Notes: a model not told the origin generated them from the letters alone. A stretch of DNA of 64,000 bases from Paenibacillus tritici (GCF_013204885.1 NZ_JABMKX010000003.1:124001-188000), one strand, 5' to 3'. Positions 43,362 to 53,434 are shown, numbered from the stretch's first letter. Numbers and translations are program-made.

Positions 43362-44324
43362 TTAATACAAATGGCAGGCCGCCTGATGGCCCGGACCCAG
43401 CTCCCGCAGCACTGGAGCCTCTGACTTGCAGCGGTCCATCGCATACGGACAGCGGGGATGGAAGGCACAGCCTGTAGGCGGCGTCTCCGGGTTGGGAACA
43501 TCCCCGCTCAGAACGATACGCTGCTTCTTCAGTCCCGGATTCGGCACCGGAACGGCTGACATTAATGCCTGTGTATACGGATGCAGCGGCTTGGCGAACA
43601 GCTCCTTGGTCGGCGCCAGCTCGACAATCCGCCCAAGATACATCACGGCCACGCGGTCGCTGATGAATTTGACCACCGACAGATCATGGGAAATGAACAT
43701 ATAGGTAAGGCCGTATTGCTCCTGCAGATCCTGCATCAGATTCAGCACCTGGGCCTGGATGGAGACATCCAGGGCAGATACCGGCTCATCGCAGACAATG
43801 AATTTCGGATTCAGCGCAAGCGCCCGGGCGATCCCGATCCGCTGCCGCTGGCCGCCGGAGAATTCATGGGGATAGCGGTGGGCCTGATAGGGGGACAAGC
43901 CCACCACCTCCATCAGCTGCTCGACCCTGCTTGTCAGCTCACCGGCGGGAGCAGAACCGTGGGTACGGAGCGGCTCCTCCAGAATGCGCTGGACCGTCCA
44001 GCGGGGGTCGAGTGAAGCATAGGGGTCCTGGAACACCATTTGCATATCCGTACGGAACCGGCGCAACTGCTCGGTATTCAGGCTGCGCACATCGGTGCCG
44101 CCGAATATAATCTCGCCTTCCGTCGGCTCGATGAGCCGCAGGATGGCCCGGCCGGTCGTGGATTTCCCGCAGCCGGATTCGCCGACCACAGCAAGGGTCT
44201 CCCCTTGCTCCACGGATAACGTAATGCCGTCCACGGCTTTTACAGCACCGACCTGCTTCGAGAAAAAGCCTTTGCGGACGGGATAATGCTTCTTCAGATT
44301 GCGGACTTCCAGTAATGTGGTCAT
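43362..44324 (-). CDS. Oligopeptide ABC transporter ATP-binding protein (DppF/OppF type)
   Basis: A 320-residue ATPase with Walker [15 protein letters not shown]-loop [14 protein letters not shown], signature [16 protein letters not shown], Walker [14 protein letters not shown] and switch-loop His in FISHD. A C-terminal Opp-type zone ([16 protein letters not shown]) is typical of OppD/F. The start [15 protein letters not shown] at 44324 overlaps the upstream dppD stop as ATGA, with AGGAGGGGG. The longer frame to 44426 is not supported. It is the last gene in a B-C-SBP-peptidase-D-F operon. Confidence 0.94.
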   Translation of the reverse strand: MTTLLEVRNLKKHYPVRKGFFSKQVGAVKAVDGITLSVEQGETLAVVGESGCGKSTTGRAILRLIEPTEGEIIFGGTDVRSLNTEQLRRFRTDMQMVFQDPYASLDPRWTVQRILEEPLRTHGSAPAGELTSRVEQLMEVVGLSPYQAHRYPHEFSGGQRQRIGIARALALNPKFIVCDEPVSALDVSIQAQVLNLMQDLQEQYGLTYMFISHDLSVVKFISDRVAVMYLGRIVELAPTKELFAKPLHPYTQALMSAVPVPNPGLKKQRIVLSGDVPNPETPPTGCAFHPRCPYAMDRCKSEAPVLRELGPGHQAACHLY

Positions 44325-45298
44325 AATACCCCCTCCTGCTGCAGGATACAGCGGCATGTATGGCCCGGCTGCACCTCTAGCAGCTCCGGAAGCTGCTCCC
44401 GGCAGCGGTCCACCGCTACCGGGCAACGCGGCGCAAACCGGCAGCCGGACGGCAGGTTGGCCGGATTAGGCACCTGCCCCGGGATCGAGCTGAGCCGCTC
44501 CTCGTCTCCCGCAAGCTGGGGCAGGGAAGCCAGCAGCCCGCGGGTGTAAGGATGCAGCGGATTGCTGTACAGAGTAGCCACATCCGTCTCCTCGACGATC
44601 TGACCGGCATACATAATGACAACCCGGTCACACATCTCGGCGACAACGCCCAGATCATGCGTGATCATCAGAATCGACATGCCTTCATTCTTTTGCAGAT
44701 CCCGCATCAGATCGAGGATCTGGGCCTGAATCGTCACATCCAGCGCCGTAGTAGGCTCATCGGCAATCAGCAGCTGGGGATTACAGACCATCGCCATTGC
44801 AATCATAACCCGCTGCCGCATCCCGCCGGAGAGCTGATGGGCATACTGCTGCGCAATTTTTTCCGGCCGGGGAATCCCCACCTTGCGCAGCATCTCCACC
44901 GCCCGCTCAGCCGCCTCCTTCTTGCTCAGCTTCAGATGGTAGCGTGCGGATTCGGAGATCTGGCGGCCGATCTTGAACACCGGATTCAGCGAGGTCATGG
45001 GCTCCTGAAAAATCATCGCAATCCGGTTCCCCCGGATATTCCGCACCTCATTCATCGACATCTCCAGCATATCCTTGCCTTCAAAACGGATATGGCCGGA
45101 AGCAATCCGGCTGATCCGCTTAGGCAGCAGCTGCATGATCGATAGTGAGGTAATGCTTTTGCCGCAGCCGGATTCGCCTACAATGCCCAGCGTCTCTCCT
45201 TTGCGCACTGACAGACTGATGCCGTCCACCGCACGGATTGTACCCGCCGCTGTCTGAAATTCGGTGCATAGCCCTGATACTTCCAGCAGTTCTGTCAT
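44321..45298 (-). CDS. Oligopeptide ABC transporter ATP-binding protein (DppD/OppD type)
   Basis: A 325-residue ATPase: Walker [14 protein letters not shown]-loop [14 protein letters not shown], signature [16 protein letters not shown], Walker [14 protein letters not shown], switch MITHD, and the OppD/F cysteine cluster [18 protein letters not shown] near the end. It pairs with the downstream ATPase to power the DppBC pore. ATG at 45298 follows AAGGAGGGG. Confidence 0.94.
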   Translation of the reverse strand: MTELLEVSGLCTEFQTAAGTIRAVDGISLSVRKGETLGIVGESGCGKSITSLSIMQLLPKRISRIASGHIRFEGKDMLEMSMNEVRNIRGNRIAMIFQEPMTSLNPVFKIGRQISESARYHLKLSKKEAAERAVEMLRKVGIPRPEKIAQQYAHQLSGGMRQRVMIAMAMVCNPQLLIADEPTTALDVTIQAQILDLMRDLQKNEGMSILMITHDLGVVAEMCDRVVIMYAGQIVEETDVATLYSNPLHPYTRGLLASLPQLAGDEERLSSIPGQVPNPANLPSGCRFAPRCPVAVDRCREQLPELLEVQPGHTCRCILQQEGVL

Positions 45299-45318
45299 GA
45301 TTGCCCCTCCTTAAATAT

Positions 45319-45369
45319 CCCCGCAAAGTGATGCTTTAGCTTCGATGATTACTCAAGTGCTTTGCGGGG
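45319..45369. other. Intra-operon hairpin before dppD
   Basis: CCCCGCAAAG (45319-45328) and CTTTGCGGGG (45360-45369) form a perfect 10-bp stem with a 31-nt loop and no U-tract. It is likely an mRNA stability or processing element between the peptidase and ATPase genes. Confidence 0.6.
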
Positions 45370-45384
45370 GCCCCAAAATAAAAA

Positions 45385-46668
45385 TCAGCTCTCTCTATCT
45401 TCCACGCCCAGATATTTAAGGGCCGTCAAAGCATATACCTTCGCACATTGGATAATCTGCCAGACGGGCGCTTTCTCATTGAAATTATGAATCGTAGACA
45501 GCTCGGCCGGGCCGTATTGCAGCACCGGAATGTTATGCGTCCGGAAATGGCGCGCATCGCTGGATGCCCATTGCAGCACGCCGTAGGCCTCTTCCCCGCT
45601 TACTTCGCAGATACTCTCCACCAGATCCTTGACCACCGGCTCCTCATTGGAGGTCCAGTTGGCATTCCCCTGGAAGCCGAAGCCCTTCACTTCCGACTCA
45701 ATGCCTGCCTCCAGCAGCAGGGAGCGGGCACGGTCCAGCACATCGCGGTAATCTACCCCGAACGGGACACGGGAATCGACCTGAATCGTACAGCGGTCAG
45801 CCACCACATTCACCTTGGTTCCGCCCTGGATGGTTCCGATATTGACCGTCACATGGTCGAACACCTGATAAGCGAGTGAATCTTCTTCTTCGCTTCCCTT
45901 CACATAATCCTGTGAGATGCGGATAATGTCCTGGACTTCCTTGGGAATATCCACTTTAATATCCCATAACCGCTGCAAGGCTTCAATGCCTTTGGCCGCC
46001 TTGACTATGGCGCTGTCTCCGACCACCGGCGACAGACTGCCGTGACCCGGCGTACCTTCCACGGTGAATTCAAACCAGCAGCTCCCCTTCTGCCCGATGG
46101 TCGGGTTCAGCGGGCCGGAAGGCTCGGCGATCACCGCCGCGGTTCCGGTGATCAGGCCGCGTTCCAGCACCCAGGGCACACCCAGATGACCGCCCGTCTC
46201 TTCATCGGGCACGATCAGGAGGGACAAGTCGCCTTTGAGCGGAACACCAAGCTTCGCTAACAGAGCGGTTACGTAGATTAATCCGGCCAGGCCCGCCTTC
46301 ATATCTGAGGCGCCTCTCCCCAGCAGATAGCCGTCTACAATATCGCCGCTGAACGGATCAAAGTCCCAGCGCGACCGGTCTCCGGCAGGAACGACATCTG
46401 TATGTCCGCAGTAGATCAGCTTTTTGCCGGTCCGGTCCTCGGCCCCTGCACCCAGGGTAGACACCAGATTGAACATCGTTTCGGTGGCCGGATAGATCGA
46501 AGTGCCTATCCCTGCTTCATTCAGATAATTAATGATAAAAGCGCTGATCTCCCGCGAATCGCCCGGCGGATTCTCCGAAGGGAAACGGATAAGCTGCGAA
46601 CACAGCTCCAGCAGCTCCTCCTGCCCGGCATCTATGGCCTCCAGCACTTTGCTTCTCCAGTCAGTCAT
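45385..46668 (-). CDS. M20-family metallopeptidase (ArgE/DapE-like)
   Basis: A 427-residue zinc deacylase/peptidase. Metal ligands are visible in order: YCGHTDVVPAG (His), GRGASDMKAGLAG (Asp), PDEETGGHLG (Glu-Glu), VIAEPSG (Glu/Asp) and a late YGPAELSTIHNFNE (His). The middle dimerisation domain includes GTPGHGSLSP. It is embedded in the oligopeptide operon, so it probably hydrolyses an imported peptide or N-acyl amino acid. ATG at 46668 follows AAAGGAG; the 46698 start is worse. Confidence 0.9.
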   Translation of the reverse strand: MTDWRSKVLEAIDAGQEELLELCSQLIRFPSENPPGDSREISAFIINYLNEAGIGTSIYPATETMFNLVSTLGAGAEDRTGKKLIYCGHTDVVPAGDRSRWDFDPFSGDIVDGYLLGRGASDMKAGLAGLIYVTALLAKLGVPLKGDLSLLIVPDEETGGHLGVPWVLERGLITGTAAVIAEPSGPLNPTIGQKGSCWFEFTVEGTPGHGSLSPVVGDSAIVKAAKGIEALQRLWDIKVDIPKEVQDIIRISQDYVKGSEEEDSLAYQVFDHVTVNIGTIQGGTKVNVVADRCTIQVDSRVPFGVDYRDVLDRARSLLLEAGIESEVKGFGFQGNANWTSNEEPVVKDLVESICEVSGEEAYGVLQWASSDARHFRTHNIPVLQYGPAELSTIHNFNEKAPVWQIIQCAKVYALTALKYLGVEDRES

Positions 46669-46687
46669 CGTGTGAGTTCTCCTTTGC

Positions 46688-46724
46688 AGCCCCGGCACTG
46701 GCCGTTCAGACCAGGCACGGGGCT
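46688..46724. other. Hairpin after the substrate-binding protein gene
   Basis: AGCCCCG (46688-46694) pairs with CGGGGCT (46718-46724) with further inner pairing (TGG/CCA). Without a U-tract, it probably limits decay or partially terminates, so the binding protein is made in excess. Confidence 0.5.
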
Positions 46725-46752
46725 CCTCTGTATTGGTTATAGAGCAAACAGA

Positions 46753-48354
46753 TTATTCTTGAATGGACAATGGATAGAAGCGGATCACTTCATCCGGGTA
46801 GAAGGCATAGCCGCTGATTGTATTACTCATGCCTACAATGCGGTTGTATTCGTACAGGTACGCCCAAGGCGCTTCCGTTGTGATAATCTCCTGAGCCTGC
46901 TTGTAGAGTTCACTCCGCTTCGCTGCATCGGTCTCCAGATTCGCCTGGTCCCACAGCTTGTCTACTTCAGCATTCTGGTAGTTGATGTAGTTGGAGGAAC
47001 CTTTGCCGTACAGCAGGAAGCCGAGATGGTAGCCGGGATCATTGACGAATGAAGTCCATTTGGAGATATAAGAGGTCAGATTGTTGGTCTTCTGCTGCTC
47101 CAGGAACTGGGCGCGGGCCAGCTTGTTGATCTTCATGGTTACACCGATTTTGGCCAGCTCGGCCTGAATCAGCACGGCATCATCTTCCCAGTCGTCGAAC
47201 CCGGAACCGAGGGTGAAGTCGAAGGTGAAGCCTTTCTCATAACCCGCTTCCTTCAGCAGCTCCTTGGCTTTGTCCAGATTATGCTCGTACACAAAACCTG
47301 CATCGGTGAAGCCTGGCGTGTTGCTGGCTACCGCGCTCTTCATCTGCTTGGCCTGGCCGTACATCACACCGCTCAGCAGCTCATCGTAAGGGATGGCATA
47401 GTTGATTGCCTGACGGACTTTTACATTGTCAAACGGCTTCACCTTGTTGTTCATGGCGAAGAAGAGAATCCGGTTGCTCGCATTGGAAGCGACGGTCAGT
47501 GCAGAATTGCTCTCCAGTGAGGCTACATCCTTCGGAGGAATCTCAATCGCCATATCGACATCGCCTTTGCCCAGCAGCAGCACGCGGTTCGAGGCTTCCT
47601 TCGTGAACTTCAGGGTTACCTTGCCCAGGCTTGGCGCACCCTGCCAGTAGCTCTGATTCGCGGTGAAGACCGCTTCTGTTGCGGGGTCCCACTTCTCAAG
47701 CTTGAACGGGCCGGAGCCGGCGGCATTCGTCTTGAGGTAGTCAGCCCCCTGTGCTTCTACAGCCTTCTTGTCCACGATGGAGAAGGTGTACATTGCCAGA
47801 ATCTGCAGGAAATTATGATTGGCATTGGTCAACGTAACTTCTACCGTCGAGGCGTCTTTTACCGTAACAGTCTTGATCGAGGCCATTCCGTAGAGGAAGC
47901 TGCCGGAGCTTGATTTCGCCACGCGGTCAAAAGAGTACGCTACCGCCTCGGCATCCACCGGATTGCCGCTCTGGAAGCTCACGCCGGACTTCAGCTTGAA
48001 GGTATACACCGTGTTGTCAGCATTCACTTCCCAGCTCTCTGCCAGCATGGGCTTGATGTCTTCGGTATTGGCGATGCTTGCGCCATTCTCGGTCTTGATG
48101 CCGTAGGTGACCAGCTGATCATAAGCGGCAAGCACGAGCGTATCGGAGGTCAGATCGTTGGCTTCTGCCGGATCGAGCGTGGTGCCGCCCTCGGAGTAAG
48201 CCACGGTCAGATTCTTCTGGACCGGAGCAGCCGTCCCTGTGTTCCCTGTTCCTGCCGGAGTGGCAGCAGGGGTCTGCGGATTGGCGCTGCTGGCGCATCC
48301 GGCAAGCATGATCGAAAAAGCGACGAGTGTGGATAACAGTTTAACTTTTTTCAT
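46753..48354 (-). CDS. Oligopeptide ABC transporter substrate-binding lipoprotein
   Basis: A 533-residue SBP family 5 lipoprotein: MKKVKLLSTLVAFSIMLAGC with lipidated Cys, Ala/Pro/Thr linker, then family motifs LTVAYSEGGTTLDPAEAND, LAESWEVNADNTVYTFKLKSGVSFQSGNPVDAEAVAYSFDRV and VRQAINYAIPYDELLSG. It collects peptides outside the membrane for the DppBC permease. ATG at 48354 follows GGGAGGAA. Confidence 0.93.
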   Translation of the reverse strand: MKKVKLLSTLVAFSIMLAGCASSANPQTPAATPAGTGNTGTAAPVQKNLTVAYSEGGTTLDPAEANDLTSDTLVLAAYDQLVTYGIKTENGASIANTEDIKPMLAESWEVNADNTVYTFKLKSGVSFQSGNPVDAEAVAYSFDRVAKSSSGSFLYGMASIKTVTVKDASTVEVTLTNANHNFLQILAMYTFSIVDKKAVEAQGADYLKTNAAGSGPFKLEKWDPATEAVFTANQSYWQGAPSLGKVTLKFTKEASNRVLLLGKGDVDMAIEIPPKDVASLESNSALTVASNASNRILFFAMNNKVKPFDNVKVRQAINYAIPYDELLSGVMYGQAKQMKSAVASNTPGFTDAGFVYEHNLDKAKELLKEAGYEKGFTFDFTLGSGFDDWEDDAVLIQAELAKIGVTMKINKLARAQFLEQQKTNNLTSYISKWTSFVNDPGYHLGFLLYGKGSSNYINYQNAEVDKLWDQANLETDAAKRSELYKQAQEIITTEAPWAYLYEYNRIVGMSNTISGYAFYPDEVIRFYPLSIQE

Positions 48355-48498
48355 CGGGTAATTCCTCCCTTTTCTATATCCTGCCTGCATAACAACGCTG
48401 GTGCTGCTTGTGATCATCTGCCGCTGATGCTCCGGCGAGCCATGATCTATATTTATCGGGGGCTAAGCAGAGCAATCGGGGTTGTCCCCTGCTCCGCA

Positions 48499-49395
48499 TT
48501 ATTTGCCCGAACGCAACCGCGGATCAAGCACATCCCGGAAACCGTCTCCGAGCAGATTGAAGCCTAAGATGGAAGTGGCAATACCGAGTCCTGGAAAAGT
48601 AACCAGCCACCATTGCCCGGAAATGATGTATTCCCGGCCTTCGGAGATCATCGCGCCCCATTCGGCAATCGGGGGTCTGACCCCAAGCCCGAGGAAGCTG
48701 AGACTGGAAGCGGTCAGGATGGCGAAGCCCATCCCGAGTGTAGCCTGCACCATAAGCGGAGCCAGTGCATTGGGCAAAATGTGACGGTAGAGAATCACCG
48801 AATTCTTCACACCGATGGCCCGGCTTGCTTCAATATACTCCTTCTCCCGGAGCGAGACGGTCTGCCCGAACATCAGCCGGGCAAATTCAGGGATGCCGAC
48901 AATGCCGACGGCAATCATCGCGCTGCTGAGACCGGCTCCAATCGAGGCGGCAATCGCCATCGACAAGACCAGGGACGGGAAGGACAGCAGTACGTCCATG
49001 AACCGCATGATGATGGTTCCGGTACGGCCCCCGTAATAAGCGGCTATTCCGCCCAGCGGCATCCCGATCAGAAAGGAGATCGAGACGGCGATCAGACCGG
49101 TCCAGATGCTGATCCGTGCGCCGTACAGCACCCGGCTGAGAATGTCGCGGCCAAAGTTATCGGTGCCGAACCAGTGGCTGCCGGAAGGTGCCTGCAGCTT
49201 GTTAGCCATATCCGTGACGAACGGATCATGCGGAGCCAGCCAGGGGGCGAAGACGGCTACCACCGTCCAGATCAGGATAAAGGTTAACCCTATGGCCGCC
49301 AGGCGGTTGTGCAGCAGCAGGGATAATAATGTCCGGGGCTTGGCCGGGGCCGGTCTGCCCGGGCTGCCCTGTGCTGAATGTGCTGCAGTGCTCAC
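48499..49395 (-). CDS. Oligopeptide ABC transporter permease (DppC/OppC type)
   Basis: A 298-residue permease: long Pro-rich start, HWFGTDNFGRDILSRVLYGARISIWTG, six helices, and EYIEASRAIGVKNSVILYRHILPNALAPLMVQATLGMG (the EAA loop). It pairs with the upstream DppB. GTG at 49395 has GAGGAGGAG seven bases upstream; earlier in-frame starts overlap that site. It starts 30 bp after dppB. Confidence 0.93.
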   Translation of the reverse strand: MSTAAHSAQGSPGRPAPAKPRTLLSLLLHNRLAAIGLTFILIWTVVAVFAPWLAPHDPFVTDMANKLQAPSGSHWFGTDNFGRDILSRVLYGARISIWTGLIAVSISFLIGMPLGGIAAYYGGRTGTIIMRFMDVLLSFPSLVLSMAIAASIGAGLSSAMIAVGIVGIPEFARLMFGQTVSLREKEYIEASRAIGVKNSVILYRHILPNALAPLMVQATLGMGFAILTASSLSFLGLGVRPPIAEWGAMISEGREYIISGQWWLVTFPGLGIATSILGFNLLGDGFRDVLDPRLRSGK

Positions 49396-49425
49396 AAGCA
49401 ATCTCCTCCTCTCACACAAGCTGTT

Positions 49426-50436
49426 CTATTCATAACGGATTCTCGGATCAATGAAGCCGTAGATCAGGTCTACAGCCAGGTTGATTCCGCAGTAGAGCAC
49501 GGCACTGACCAGGGTGAACGCCTGGATTGGCGCATAATCCGCCGCCAGTATGGAGTCGGTCACATAACCGCCAATCCCCGGCCAGGAGAAGATGGTCTCC
49601 GTAATGACTGCGCCGCCCATCAGGAACCCGAATTGCAAGCCGAGCACGGTCAGAGTTGGAATCAGCGCATTGACAAGCGCGTGCTTGTAAATGACGGCTG
49701 ATTCCCGCAGCCCCTTGGCCCGGGCGGTGCGGACGAAGTCCTGATCGACCACCTCCAGCATACTGGAGCGGGTCATCCGGGCGATGATCGCCATCGTGCC
49801 GGTACTGAGGCAGATGGCCGGAAGCAGCAGATGCGCAAGGCTGCTCCGCAGTGCGGCGATGTCACCGGACAGCAGACTGTCCAGCACATACAGTCCGGTG
49901 ATATGCACCGGCGGGTTGAGGTCGCCGCTGATCCGTCCCATCGGGGCCGGTGCCCAGCCCAGAATGGAATAGAAGACATAAATGAACATTAACCCGAGCC
50001 AGAAGATCGGCACACACGCGCCTATCAGGGAGAATACGCGTGAGATGTGATCGAGCAGCGATTCCTTGCGGGTAGCGGCGACAATCCCCACCGGAATGGC
50101 TACCAGAACCGCAATCAGAATGCTGGCCAGCGTCAGCTCAATCGTAGCCGGGAAGCGCGAGGCCAGATCGCTGGCCACCGAATGCCCGGTGTGATAGGCA
50201 TAACCGATATCGCCTTGCAGCAATTGGCCGATATACGCGAAGAACTGGATATACAGCGGCTTGTCCAGCCCCATGTCCTGGCGGATCTTGTTCACAATCT
50301 CCTCCGGCGCCTGCTCTCCGGCCAGCATAATCGCAGGATCACCCGGCAGTACTCTCGACAGAATGAAGGTGATGACGATAATGCCGAGCAAGGCTGGAAT
50401 CATCTGCACAAGTCTTTTTAGTGTATAAGCGAACAA
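49426..50436 (-). CDS. Oligopeptide ABC transporter permease (DppB/OppB type)
   Basis: A 336-residue permease: MFAYTLKRLVQMIPALLGIIVITFILSRVLPGDPA opening, TKRLSxxxPATIELTLASILI-like second part and the DFVRTARAKGLRESAVIYKHALVNALIPTLTVLG EAA loop. TTG at 50436 has AAGGGGG at good spacing. It heads the B-C-SBP-peptidase-D-F operon. Confidence 0.93.
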   Translation of the reverse strand: MFAYTLKRLVQMIPALLGIIVITFILSRVLPGDPAIMLAGEQAPEEIVNKIRQDMGLDKPLYIQFFAYIGQLLQGDIGYAYHTGHSVASDLASRFPATIELTLASILIAVLVAIPVGIVAATRKESLLDHISRVFSLIGACVPIFWLGLMFIYVFYSILGWAPAPMGRISGDLNPPVHITGLYVLDSLLSGDIAALRSSLAHLLLPAICLSTGTMAIIARMTRSSMLEVVDQDFVRTARAKGLRESAVIYKHALVNALIPTLTVLGLQFGFLMGGAVITETIFSWPGIGGYVTDSILAADYAPIQAFTLVSAVLYCGINLAVDLIYGFIDPRIRYE

Positions 50437-50595
50437 TGAATCAACCCCCTTACGACTTCTGTGCCAACCATGCTGTGAATCCGCTTTGTGGACGAAATTC
50501 CGCGCTCATGTCAGGTACAGCCTGTTACTGTGTCTTATTAAAGTGTTGAGCTAATTCTACATAGAATTTCACAACCCCTCTACGTCCCGTTCAGC

Positions 50596-50628
50596 TAAAA
50601 AAAGGCACAACCGTTTGTCGGTTGTGCA
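50596..50628 (-). terminator. Terminator of the PucR-type regulator gene
   Basis: GCACAACCG (50627-50619 side) pairs with CGGTTGTGC around a 5-nt loop and runs into seven T on the minus strand. The gap 50437-50690 holds this and the promoter region of the oligopeptide operon. Confidence 0.9.
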
Positions 50629-50690
50629 CTATTAACCACTATTAATGTCACATTTACTGACACGTTGTTCCGCGAATCTTCCAATCTGGT

Positions 50691-52217
50691 CTATTTTTCC
50701 TGTAGGTAGTAGTAAATCAGGCACAAATGGCAGACGAATTGCTCGCGCGGATCATTCAGATCGAAGCCGGTAATATCCCGAATCCGCTCCAGCCGGTATT
50801 TAACTGAGTTGCGGTGGATGTACAGGCTGTTCGCGGTCTCAATCAGGCTCCCCCTGCACTCCAGGTAATGGTAGAAGGTCAGCAGCATATTGCTGTCATG
50901 CTCCTGGTCATATTGCAGCAGCTTGCCCAGCTTCCGCTCGAACAGACGCTCGAACCCCGGACCGCCCAGCCCCTCCAGCAGGTGGTAGACCTCCATCTCT
51001 TCATAACGGGTGATCCCGCCCGGACCCTGGCCGAGCCTCCGGGAGATCGACAGCGCTTTGCGCGCTTCGTTATAGCTGGTATGGATATCCCACAGGTACT
51101 CGGAGGTCCCGATGCCGCACCGGTAGCCGCTCAATCCTTCGGTCTTATCCTGCAGCCAGCCTGCCAGCGTCTTCTCCCACCGTTCCTCCGCATCACCGCC
51201 CGGCGTGAATTTGCGCCCCTCCTGCGTGGGCAGGAACAACACCGCCCGGCTCGAACGGTACTCTACGTGCGGGGTGACTCCGCGCTTCTTCGCTTCGCGC
51301 TCCAGCAGCCGGTTCACTGTCTCCTCACTCGGCGCCGTCTCGCCTTCAATAACGGCAACCTCCCACTTATGCTCAGGATTCATCCCCAGCTGGCGGGCCC
51401 GGCGCTGCACCTCATGCCTCGACGGCAGCGGCGGGGTCAGCAGTTCGTCGATGAAGTTGCCGCGCAGCCTGAATTCGGTATCCTCGGCAACCTTCCGCCG
51501 CATCAGCTCCAGGGCAAAGACGAGCCGGGCCTGTTCGATGCCCACTTCCTCCATATCATCCAGCTGCTCTTTGTCCACCAGCAGCCGGGCAACCGTCCGG
51601 CGGTCCACATGGATATTCCAGTTCAGCGGAGTACTGCTCTGCGACCAGTCGTAATCGGCCGGTGAGGACACAATGATCTTCCGGTCCGTATCGACGAGTG
51701 CAACCGGGGCTTTGAGGAAATCCGCCACACTGTCGCTGACCGCCTGGATTCCGCTATTCTCCAGGACCATTGTCGTCAGTGTGCGGTAGACCTCCTCCGC
51801 ACGGCGCAGCAGCATCGCCTGCCGTCCGAGCAGCAGCTCCATGACCGGCTGGGTGATATCCGTATATGGAATCTCGGGCGGAATCTCCACAATCGGGAGA
51901 CCGCAGGCATTGCTGGCCTCGATCGCTCCTTGGGGGATCTCCTTCAGGAAGCGGGCCGGCTTGATCGCCAGCGCCGCTGCACCCAGATTGTCGAGCGTGT
52001 AGATCAGCTCAGTCAGCAGCGAAGGATCATGCCGGATCGAATACGCTGTAGTCAGCAGCATGACCCCCTCGCTGATCCAGCCCTTCAGATCAGGGACCTC
52101 CATAATGTCCACGAACCGGACCACCCTGTCCAGTCCCTGCTCGCCGCTAATGACCTTCGCTTTTCCCAGAACAGAGAGCTCCATCAGCTCCCGTAGCGTT
52201 ATTCCTCGTGTATTCAA
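50691..52217 (-). CDS. PucR-family transcriptional regulator
   Basis: A 508-residue protein: N-terminal PucR (purine-catabolism regulator-like) domain (GITLRELMELSVLGKAKVISGEQGLDRVVRFVDIMEVPDL), a GGDEF-like middle, and a C-terminal PucR helix-turn-helix (LLTFYHYLECRGSLIETANSLYIHRNSVKYRLERIRDITG). TTG at 52217 is preferred for GGAGGCGG upstream; the frame to 52337 lacks one. PucR proteins activate catabolic operons with amino-acid or purine effectors. It sits between the oligopeptide operon and the DUF1177 cluster, a likely target pair (inference). Confidence 0.87.
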   Translation of the reverse strand: MNTRGITLRELMELSVLGKAKVISGEQGLDRVVRFVDIMEVPDLKGWISEGVMLLTTAYSIRHDPSLLTELIYTLDNLGAAALAIKPARFLKEIPQGAIEASNACGLPIVEIPPEIPYTDITQPVMELLLGRQAMLLRRAEEVYRTLTTMVLENSGIQAVSDSVADFLKAPVALVDTDRKIIVSSPADYDWSQSSTPLNWNIHVDRRTVARLLVDKEQLDDMEEVGIEQARLVFALELMRRKVAEDTEFRLRGNFIDELLTPPLPSRHEVQRRARQLGMNPEHKWEVAVIEGETAPSEETVNRLLEREAKKRGVTPHVEYRSSRAVLFLPTQEGRKFTPGGDAEERWEKTLAGWLQDKTEGLSGYRCGIGTSEYLWDIHTSYNEARKALSISRRLGQGPGGITRYEEMEVYHLLEGLGGPGFERLFERKLGKLLQYDQEHDSNMLLTFYHYLECRGSLIETANSLYIHRNSVKYRLERIRDITGFDLNDPREQFVCHLCLIYYYLQEK

Positions 52218-52429
52218 CCTTCCGCCTCCCTCTGCTGTCTTCAGTATTTCATGATTTTTCCTGAAATATGCCCTAAGCCATGCCGCCAGCTTACATTCGC
52301 ATTCCAGATATTTTATCAGAGATGCCCGCTCCGCCACAGGAAATATATATCCAACTGCGTATAATATCGGATTTGCGCGCGGCTGGGGCTTTGATTAGTC
52401 AGCTTGTACGGGCCTAGGGCGAGGTGAGT

Positions 52430-52905
52430 GTGCCGCGTTCGGCCCGTTCAGAGGGATTTATCCCTCTGATTCTGGGCGGTGGGCCGCGTTCGGCCGTTCA
52501 GAGGGATTTATCCCTCTGATTCCGGGCGGTGAGCCGTGATCGGCACATTCGGAGGGATTTATCCCTCTGATTCCGGGCGGTGGGCCGTATTCGGCACATT
52601 CGGAGGGATTTATCCCTCTGATTCCGGGCGGTGGGCCGTATTCGGCACATTCGGAGGGATTTATCCCTTTGATTCCGGGCGGTGGGCCACAATTGGCTCG
52701 TTCAGAGGGATTTATCCCTCTGATTCTGGGCGGTGGGGCGTGATCGGCGCGTTCGGAGGGATTTATCCCTCTGATTTCGGGTGGTGAGCCACAATTGGCT
52801 CGTTCAGAGGGATTTATCCCTTTGATACTGGGCGGTGGGCCGTGTTCGGCGCGTTCGGAGGGATTTATCCCTCTGATTCCGGGCGGTGGGCCGTGTTCGG
52901 TCGTT
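52430..52905. repeat. 51-bp tandem array C (nine units) with conserved hairpin
   Basis: The word GAGGGATTTATCCC begins at 52451, 52501, 52552, 52603, 52654, 52705, 52756, 52807 and 52858 (51-bp spacing; first interval 50). Each unit holds an 8-bp stem with TTTA loop, at best CAGAGGGATTTATCCCTCTG, followed by GATTCCGGGCGGTGGGCCG and a variable ~14 bp. All substitutions in the stem arms are G-U compatible as plus-strand RNA. It lies between PucR and array D; no coding gene in 52218-53434. Confidence 0.93.
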
Positions 52906-53064
52906 CGGCGCAGTCGTAGGAAATCCAAATGTTCACCGCCGCAGTAACGACTCAGCATCAAATACAAACCTTAAGTGTGTCTTATGTACATTAGCAACCA
53001 TGAACAACATCGCCCTGCGGGTGGGTACTGTAAGAACATCTGTGGTGCCAGACAGCCTGTATAG

Positions 53065-53331
53065 CTAGCACCCTCGCACCAGTACATTGTATTCGGTTTT
53101 TCTGTGAAAACACTTCTTGCACAACCTGCGATAAACGCACGGACTACGTGGCACGTGCAGTCCAATTGTGTTCGGTTTTCCGATTACACACGGCCTACGT
53201 GGCACGTCCAGTCCAATTGTGTTCGGTTTTCCGATTACATTCGGCCTACGTGGCGCTCCCAATCCAATTGTGTTCGGTTTTCCGATTACATTCGGCCTAC
53301 GTGGCGCCCACAGTCCAATTGTGTTCGGTTT
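53065..53331. repeat. 51-bp tandem array D, left part (four full units plus degenerate unit)
   Basis: CAATTGTGTTCGG(T) recurs at 53163, 53214, 53265 and 53316, 51 bp apart; between them are CCGATTACATTCGGCC and TACGTGGC. A degenerate unit (CTCGCACCAGTACATTGTATTCGG) precedes it at ~53070. TCGGTTTTCCGA is a small palindrome in each. The array is cut at 53331 by the IS110 element and resumes at 54938 in phase. Confidence 0.92.
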
Positions 53332-53434
53332 AATACGAAAATAAAAGTATCGGAAAATGCGCCGCAGACTGGATTTTGACAAAAAAAGACCCACCGCCCC
53401 AAAATAACGTTTCGTTTTTTTGAAAAAGGGGAGA

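Noticed and set aside
52430..52905. Possible CRISPR array
   Set aside because: Units are contiguous 51-bp repeats whose variable part (~14 bp) is not unique and too short for a spacer; no cas genes in the window.
52458..52967. Minus-strand ORF of 169 residues with INPSE repeats over array C
   Set aside because: Same repeat artefact; a plus-strand frame (52536-52787) is open too and the hairpins explain the conservation better.
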